Shown here one piece after another: positions 58,095 to 64,000 of a stretch of DNA of 64,000 nt (positions are counted from its first letter, which is position 1; every line of letters begins with the position of its first letter). The stretch spans positions 8,809,001 to 8,873,000 of the forward strand of contig CM070629.1 in the NCBI GenBank assembly GCA_036346255.1. Reading direction: 5' to 3'. The position numbers and the translations under genes are program-made. The notes beneath the pieces were generated by a model. The model worked only from the letters and a program-made list of their open reading frames with translations. It was not told the DNA's origin and did not search any database. The DNA is from Ampelocalamus luodianensis. Its lineage: Eukaryota; Streptophyta; Magnoliopsida; Poales; Poaceae.

Positions 58095-59835
58095 CTATCT
58101 GCTGTCCTGATCAGTCAAGGTGGCGTTGCTGATACTGTACGACTCATTGAAAGAACTCGTCGACACCGCGAATCTCGAGATCCTCACGTTGAAGTACGCG
58201 GGCTGCCTGGGCTCCGGCAGCGTCAGCCCCTCGCTGCCGAGCATCGCGACGACGTCGGACATGTTGGGCCGGTCGTCGGCGCTGTCCTGCACGCAGAGCA
58301 GCGCCACCTGGGCACACTTCATCAGTTCGGTCACCGGGAAGTCGTCCCCCAGGGCTGGGTCGACCATCTCGTGCCATTTCCCTTCTTGCCACAGCTGGTA
58401 CGCCTGAAAGAATTAAGCAAGTGGCAGTGACCACCCATTTATTAATTAGACCAACAGAACTGTACATTTTTGTTACAGGCGACTTGTACTTACATATCCT
58501 GTGAGATTGAGGAATTTGCCGTACTGGTAGAAACCGGCAGTCTTCTTCCCGCTTATGATCTCGAGAAGCAAGACGCCGAAGCTGAAAACGTCGGATTTGA
58601 TCGAGAAGAGACCCTCGGAAGCATACTCCGGAGCGATGTAGCCACTGATAAGAAATCCAAAAACACAGCCATAAGATCACCAATAAAGACTGTATATGGC
58701 TGAAATTTTGCTGACACTGTTAAGCGTTGTGTTACTTGATCTGCAGTACTTACTGTGTACCCACGACCCTGGTTGTGTTCGCCTCCGTCACATTCGAGCA
58801 GAATATCCTTGCCATACCAAAGTCGGAGATTTTGGGGTTCATGTCGCGATCCAGGAGAATGTTGCTTGCTTTCAGATCTCTATGTATAACTCGCAAGCGA
58901 GAGTGCTTGTGCAGGTAGAGAAGCCCCTGAGCAATCCCGTCGATTATACGGAAGCGCCGCTCCCAGTTCAGTATCGCCCCTTTCGCACTGTCTGCAAAAT
59001 TATTGATGTCACGCCAAGCATCAGCAACAGTCAACAGGTAACAAAAAGATTTCGCAAATTCGCTTAAAAAATGGTTATGCAGAGGGATATGTGAGGCTGA
59101 TTGATCGATGGATGCGTACCGAAGATGAAGCAATCCAAGCTTTTGTTGTGCATGTACTCATATATGAGCATCTTCTCATCCGCCTGGACGCAGCAGCCCA
59201 GAAGCCTGACCAGGTTCGTGTGCTGTAGCTTGGCGATCAGCTGGATCTCGGTCTTGAATTCCGTCAGGCCCTGCACTGAGCACGAAGAGAGCCTCTTGAC
59301 TGCGATCTCGAGCCCACCAGGCAAATCACCCTGAAACACAAGCACGTCATTTAGCACTAAATCTCTTTACAGCAACCAAAGGAATGTACTGAAGAACCAA
59401 TGTGTTCGTATCAGTATGCAACTACGCATGCGTGCATGTAAGAGTTTTTACCTTGTAAACAGGGCCGAAGCCGCCCTGTCCGAGCTTGTTGTCGTCAGAG
59501 AAGTTATTGGTGGCGTCCGCTATCTGATCGAAATCGTAGAGCGAGAACTCGGAGTCGCTCTCTTCGGTCCTCCAGAGCTTGAGCACCTGCTCCATCTCCA
59601 TGGACATGGTCGGCATGCTCACCCTCCCTGAGAGGTTGGTCACTGATTAAACCTGCCGTCAGTAACAAAGTGCAGTCGAAGAGCAGGCATGCAACGGTAG
59701 CAACAATGTATGACAGAAACGTGTAGGTACTTCTCCTTCTTCGCTTCCTGATCCACAGGAAACACGCCAGGAAGCCACACAGGAGCACGGCCACGGGGAC
59801 TACTATTGCAACGATCCAAAGCGTACTGCTGATCC
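58095..59835 (-). CDS. CRK-B: membrane helix and kinase part of a cysteine-rich receptor-like kinase, ectodomain exon not visible
   Basis: Six exons join in frame to stop TAG: 59835-59731, 59642-59452, 59330-59120, 58991-58754, 58644-58494, 58403-58095 (about 401 codons). Exon lengths 211, 238 and 151 equal those of CRK-A, so the gene plan is shared. Visible: a membrane helix (IVAIVVPVAVLLCGFLACFL), glycine loop GQGGFG, EIAVKRL lysine, HRDLKAS, DFGMAR and APEYASEG. The residue before GY(I/M)APE is His (codon CA|T) where CRK-A has Tyr. All introns are GT-AG. The DUF26 exon expected upstream was not found between 59836 and 64000, and no ATG precedes the helix in frame. Either exon 1 lies beyond the Mutator-like element, making intron 1 very long, or it is lost and the gene is a truncated or dead paralogue. 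Confidence 0.88.
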
Positions 59836-60719
59836 CTGTACAAGCCGAACTGCTACTGTTAGATAACGCTCCAAAAAGTTGGATCGATGAGCACAATTTG
59901 CCATCAAATCATACGGATTTTCACCAGAATGATGGGCTTTGAAACAACTCCTTCAAAAGGATTTCCACTTGCTCGGTGAACGTCTTGCTAGCAGTTGCTA
60001 CAAGATATAATTTCTTTTCGCCGGAATCAGAGCAGTGTGTTAGCGGCTCCTAATTATTCTCGTTACCAGTGGTGAACCCGTGAACGTGACACATTATGCT
60101 CGACAGCGACTACTACAAGAGAGATCGCAAAATTCGCAAGAGAGATGATGAAGACATCGGTTTCGGTGCGGCCATCGCCAATAACTGATCCTAAAGGCAA
60201 AACCGTGGTTGGTCTCTGCAGAGGTAGTCTCCAGACAAACATCAGGGCTGCTGATTGGAGAGCGCGGGCCCCACTGGCCGATCGATCAGGCGATCAACGG
60301 CGACCCAGCAGAGTCAAACACCGGGGTATCTCCGCCGGCTGAAGCACACCTCGCCGCGGGGGCGACACGACGTACGTGAACCCCGCGGAAGCAAAGCAGC
60401 ACACGAAAGAAGCAAACATAACCAACTGCTCGCGCGTCATACAACGAGAAGGGAAAAAAATATTTTTAAAAAATAATCAATTTTTTATTCTGAAATACAG
60501 TAATGTACCTATTTTTTCATTTGGGACTGTCTATTCATAAAGTGACTAAAATTTTCTTAAGCATAAGTCACGTTTTTTATCTATTGGATCAAATATCCAA
60601 TCATATGACATATCAATTTTTACACAAATCCAATGACCACAATAATTGACTTAAACTTAAGAAAATTTCAAACAACTTAAAAATAACAAATATATATTTT
60701 ATTTTACAGAAATAATCCT
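59836..60719. other. Sequence upstream of the CRK-B membrane-helix exon
   Basis: No DUF26 cysteine motif (C-X8-C-X2-C) is readable on the minus strand in any frame here. It would be intron 1 if exon 1 survives further right. It holds one small palindrome, listed separately. Confidence 0.55.
60549..60668. repeat. Small 120-bp palindromic MITE-like element
   Basis: aaattttcttaag-cata-agtca at 60549-60570 and its inverted copy (read inward aaattttcttaag-ttta-agtca) at 60668-60647 match at 20 of 22 positions. No coding potential; no clear target duplication. Confidence 0.65.
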
Positions 60720-60925
60720 ATATCGTCCCACCTTTGGGCGACTGACCCAAATCTCAACCATTGGGCAACTGACCCAAATGGACTTGGGTCAGTCACCTAA
60801 TGGTTGAGTGACTAGTCCCAAGTCACCCAACCATTGGGCGATTTGATAGCAAGTACAGTCATCATGTCGTTGAACTATTGGGGCGTCTTGCTGCCAAGTC
60901 GTCCAACGGTTGAGCAACTAGACGG
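60720..60925. repeat. Left subterminal repeats of the MULE
   Basis: Degenerate ~20-30-bp units containing (a/c)aaccattgggcgact, aatggttgagtgact and caacggttgagcaact, in both orientations, about seven copies. Confidence 0.8.
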
Positions 60926-61105
60926 TTTTATAGAAAGGCACACTCACGGTCTCTTTCGCCATTTCTCTCAGGAGAGAACGAGAGAAGCTCGAGAGAGGAG
61001 AAAAGGAGAGGGAGAGAAGGAAAGGGAAAGTGAAGAGAGGGAGAAGGTCGGGAGAGGGGGAGAAGGAGAGGAGAGGAGAGAATGACAGGGGAGGAGCAGA
61101 GGAGC

Positions 61106-61109
<4 letters not shown>

Positions 61110-61139
<30 letters not shown>

Positions 61140-61150
61140 GAGGAGAGGAG
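61110..61150. repeat. (GA)n microsatellite in the MULE leader
   Basis: A run of gagagaga at about 61108-61136 within a longer purine-only stretch (60965-61175). Both strands show open low-complexity frames that I do not regard as coding. Confidence 0.9.
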
Positions 61151-61297
61151 CTCGGGAGAGGAGGAGAGAGAAGGTCTTCGCGTGAAGGTAATAGTCTCAT
61201 CCATTCTTGTTCTTATTGGTTTAGCACGTATTTCGTGAATGTATTGTGAAAAATGGCTAGTTGAAATGTTTAAAATATTTGAAGTGAGAAATCAATT

Positions 61298-63320
61298 ATG
61301 TCGGAGCCCACAAGATTAAAAGTGTATTATGGTGTTAGTACGATTCGTGAAGGTCCATACAGTGTTGACCTGCGTGGTTTCCTGTAAGTCAGTATGGTAC
61401 ACTCAGATGTGGAGAATGTTCGAATCAAAGATGTCCTACAGTGGCTGATGTGTAGCTTCTTCTTGGATCCCGAGGTGTGCGGTGTTGTCCTACATGGGCT
61501 TTGGAGTCGGTCTGTCACGCACATTCGGTGGGAGTTGAGCAGATTGATGCACATGGTTGCATAGAAGGGCTTTGTGGAAGGTTGCCGGCGCCGTAGATAC
61601 GAGTGCGTGCTACTTGTACAACAAGGTCCAAAGGGAGTCCAAGGAGGCCATGCCGACGACTCTTGTCCGGTTGGTGGGACCAGCTCGGGCGCACAACGCG
61701 TGCTACATGAAGAGGGCGCGGTGCTCGATGTTGCGGAGGCAGAAGAGGACGCAGTGACCGATGTTGCGGAGGCAGAAGAGGAATATCACATACCACACGC
61801 TTAGTCCACTGCATAGGCGGATGCAGGGGAGCATGTCAACAGCATAGTGCGTCAGATAGAGATCAATGACTTGACGGCCTAAGCGGAGGAGGAAACTTTA
61901 GAAGAGGATGATGATGACTCTTCTGAGGAGGACGAAAGTCCCATCCCGCAGGAATAGAATAGGGTGAACGTTGAGGGTCTTGCTATGCACCACGAGCACG
62001 AATCACCGTGGGAGTACCATGGTATGGAGGTTTAGTTTTATGTAACATTTGCTAACAAGGGATCACTGCAAGATGCCATTAAGCTGTGGGCCTTGTCCAT
62101 GCAGCGAACGTTTTAGGTTCTCAAATCCAACTAGTAGTACACCGTGGTCGCGAGCAAGTTGTTTGTCCTTAGCGTGTGCACGCACGTAGACCTAAGTACG
62201 AGACTTACTGGATTGTCTCCAAGGTGGAGGCGCACTCCTGCGTGCTTAGTAGTGTTTTGCCGAAGCATTGTAACCCAACATCCACCTTCATAGCCAATGT
62301 CATATACAGAGAGATAGTGAAGAAGACGGACTTGGAAGCCAAGCACATCATGGTGGCTATCGAGCAGAAATTCAAGTATATGATTAGCTACGAAGGCATA
62401 GCGTGCGAAGCAGAAGGCTTTGGAAAGGAGGTTCGATTCTTTCGAGGTGGCTTACGACAACCTTCCTCGTATGTTCCAAGTGCTGCAGGATAGGAACCCG
62501 GGCACATATATTGCTGTGAAGGATAAGCCATCCAGAAGACCACCGCTAGGTTTCATGGTATTGCAGAGAGCCTTTTTAGCCTAGATATATGGACAAGGAG
62601 AAGGAATGGGAGAAAATCCGCAAGCTTTTGAGTGACTGAGTGTCTCCTCAGGAGACCACCGCTCGCCACAGGACGTTTAGTCAGCAGTCTTATACATACC
62701 AAACTTTTCTAGAGCTCGTAGATCTAAGGAGGCTGTCTCACAGTATGTCCAACGATTCTTGGTCGAGCTGTGCCCCCCTCCTATGCCCAATGAACACTCT
62801 CCGGAAGGGCCCCTGATAGTGGTGGCGCTACCCCTTTGCTCGTGTCAGGACGCCTGTAAGTGCGTCACATCAACTGACGAGTGACCATTGGGCAGCACTA
62901 TTGGTGTTGCCCAAATTACGACACGGACTACCGTGACCACAGGTTTGACATGTTGAGCCACAGACAGCCGGTAATGAAATCGTATTTCAATGCACACCAC
63001 TATTTTGCTTCCCGTTACGTCGTAACCACGTCTCTCTTCCCACTGCAGTATCTGTCGCGCCTATGCAACTTTAGCCAGTGGATCGACGACTGACATGGAA
63101 GAGCTAGGTCAGGGAGGACATCGAGGACCGTGAAAGCCGTCTCAAAGAGCTGCAGGCTGAGAAGGACGAGAAGGAGAAGCAGGATAGGCTGCGTGAGGAG
63201 CATGAGCGTGAGCATGCCAGGCGACGTGAGGCCGAGAGGGAGCGGAAGAGGGCCATCGCGGCAAGAGCTAGGGTGCAAGGCGAGAAGTACAACGTTGAGC
63301 TGGGCCGCAAGGGCAAATGA
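61298..63320 (+). pseudogene. MULE protein: MuDR N-terminus, transposase core deleted, GRF zinc finger and coiled coil at the C-terminus
   Basis: Plus strand. Start ATG 61298 (MSEPTRLKVYYGVSTIREG), then, in shifting frames, QWLMCSFFLDPEVC and LHGLWSRSVTHIRWEL (61430-61545). An acidic EAEEDAV repeat follows (61730-61790), then the MuDR-type segment FVTFANKGSLQDAIKLWALS at ~62045-62105. A piece reading YDNLPRMFQVLQDRNPGTYI (62447-62510) ends the transposase region. The DDE catalytic core and SWIM zinc finger expected after it are missing. A GRF-type zinc finger follows (CSCQDACKC at ~62835, QHYWCCPNYDTDYRD at ~62890, CNFSQWIDD at ~63065), then a charged coiled coil (REDIEDRESRLKELQAEKDE onward, 63112-63320, stop TGA). 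Many stops make it non-autonomous. Confidence 0.8.
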
Positions 63321-63824
63321 CCATGTTTCACGCAGTAGTTTGACCCTCTTCGTTCACATGCCTTATGCATTTCTAATTCTCTAAAGGCATATGTGTATCA
63401 TTCTTGGTTCGTTTGCTTGCGTACCATGTAACCCCCTTGTCAAATCAACTATCATATTGTTATCGTTCCCCTTTTTATCCAAAATTTTCTATCGTGTATG
63501 AATTTTCTTGTGCATTGCAATATCACTTACCTTCCTACTTACAAATTATTGTTACCCCAAAACGTCCTCACAAAATTATTCAGAAATTTACTGTACTACA
63601 ACAATATACAGCGATCAAAAAATGTTATTGCGAGCCTAATAGATTTCGTACCTTTCATAATCTACAAAAATCACAAATGGACCAACCAACCTTGTCTACC
63701 ATTTTATTTCCAAAACAAATAATAAGCTATAAACAAGATTTGCTAAATGTATTACCTACAAAAATTATCATTTATTCTCTATAATTATTTTCATTGGATT
63801 AATATAATAATAATATTATTCTTT
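63321..63824. other. 3' non-coding part of the MULE
   Basis: AT-rich sequence between the stop of the coiled-coil frame and the right subterminal repeats. Open frames at 63404-63784 have no recognisable domain. Confidence 0.5.
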
Positions 63825-64000
63825 AAAATCGCCGAACGGTTGGGCGACTTGGACTAGTCGTCGAACGGTTACGCGCCAAGTATCAACGTCGCTCAACCGT
63901 TGGGTGACTAGGTTTGGTCGCTCAACGGTTGAGCGATTTGGATATTTGGCACGCAACCGCTAGGCGATTAGCCTAAGTCATCCAACCGTGGAGCGATAAG
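63825..64000. repeat. Right subterminal repeats of the MULE (cut by the window edge)
   Basis: Six to seven degenerate units of cgaacggttgggcgact, cgctcaaccgttgggtgact and tcgctcaacggttgagcga, alternating in orientation. The unit gctcaacggttgagc is a perfect palindrome. Confidence 0.85.

Larger units (their letters stand above)
60720..64000 (+). mobile_element. Mutator-like element (MULE), right end outside the window
   Basis: Left subterminal repeats (60720-60925) and right subterminal repeats (63825 to the window edge) share the units caaccgttgggcga / gtcgctcaacggttgagcga in both orientations. Between them is a decayed MULE-type gene on the plus strand. The terminal inverted repeat and target duplication cannot be checked because the right end lies past 64000. 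The element sits upstream of CRK-B. Confidence 0.75.

Noticed and set aside
1..64000. CRISPR arrays, operons, riboswitches or prokaryotic phage content
   Set aside because: Spliced receptor kinases and plant transposons show this is a plant nuclear genome; the direct repeats have no uniform repeat-spacer pattern.

Overview
The window is plant nuclear DNA and almost certainly from a grass. It holds spliced cysteine-rich receptor-like kinase (CRK) genes, and the rest is a dense mosaic of Ty1/copia, Ty3/gypsy, hAT, Mutator-like, LINE and MITE sequence of grass type. There is no operon structure. The species cannot be named from the sequence alone.

Two CRK genes, both on the minus strand, frame the window. 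CRK-A (8925 to 5279) can be spliced by eye into seven exons that join in frame into a complete 682-residue protein: signal peptide, two DUF26 domains, one membrane helix and a kinase with all catalytic motifs. CRK-B (59835 to 58095) has the same exon plan for the membrane helix and kinase, but no DUF26 exon is visible upstream. A Mutator-like element begins about 0.9 kb upstream and runs off the window edge. The pair looks like a tandem receptor-kinase cluster pushed about 50 kb apart by transposon insertions.

Layout. 1-5200: non-genic, with a ~140-bp AT-rich tandem repeat and an LTR. 5279-8925: CRK-A, with a LINE remnant and a MITE directly upstream. 10.5-11.7 kb: two LTR remnants. 12536-17691: a full-length but decayed copia element with very short LTRs, a primer-binding site and a target-site duplication (TSD). 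18.9-19.1 kb: a 48-bp minisatellite. 19.4-22.7 kb: a plant-mobile-domain (PMD) transposon gene. 25427-28585: a hAT element with a perfect 8-bp TSD. 30786-37430: part of a Tat-lineage gypsy element on the minus strand, with an antisense extra ORF on the plus strand. 37.4-44.1 kb: gypsy and copia fragments. 45292-45977: a small hAT derivative with a perfect TSD. 46234-48070: a short non-autonomous copia with a perfect TSD. 47391-54253: a head-to-tail tandem duplication (2 x ~3.43 kb) that starts inside that copia and carries exon-like remains of an unidentified gene. 54.26-57.1 kb: a copia fragment whose primer-binding site is split by a 950-bp foldback element. 58.1-59.8 kb: CRK-B. 60.7-64 kb: a Mutator-like element with a GRF-type zinc finger and a missing transposase core.

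I found no clearly new biological system. The points most worth a second look are the recent 3.4-kb tandem duplication, the loss or displacement of the CRK-B ectodomain, the sequence shared between the foldback element and the flank of the PMD gene, the Tat antisense ORF, and the GC splice donor in CRK-A.
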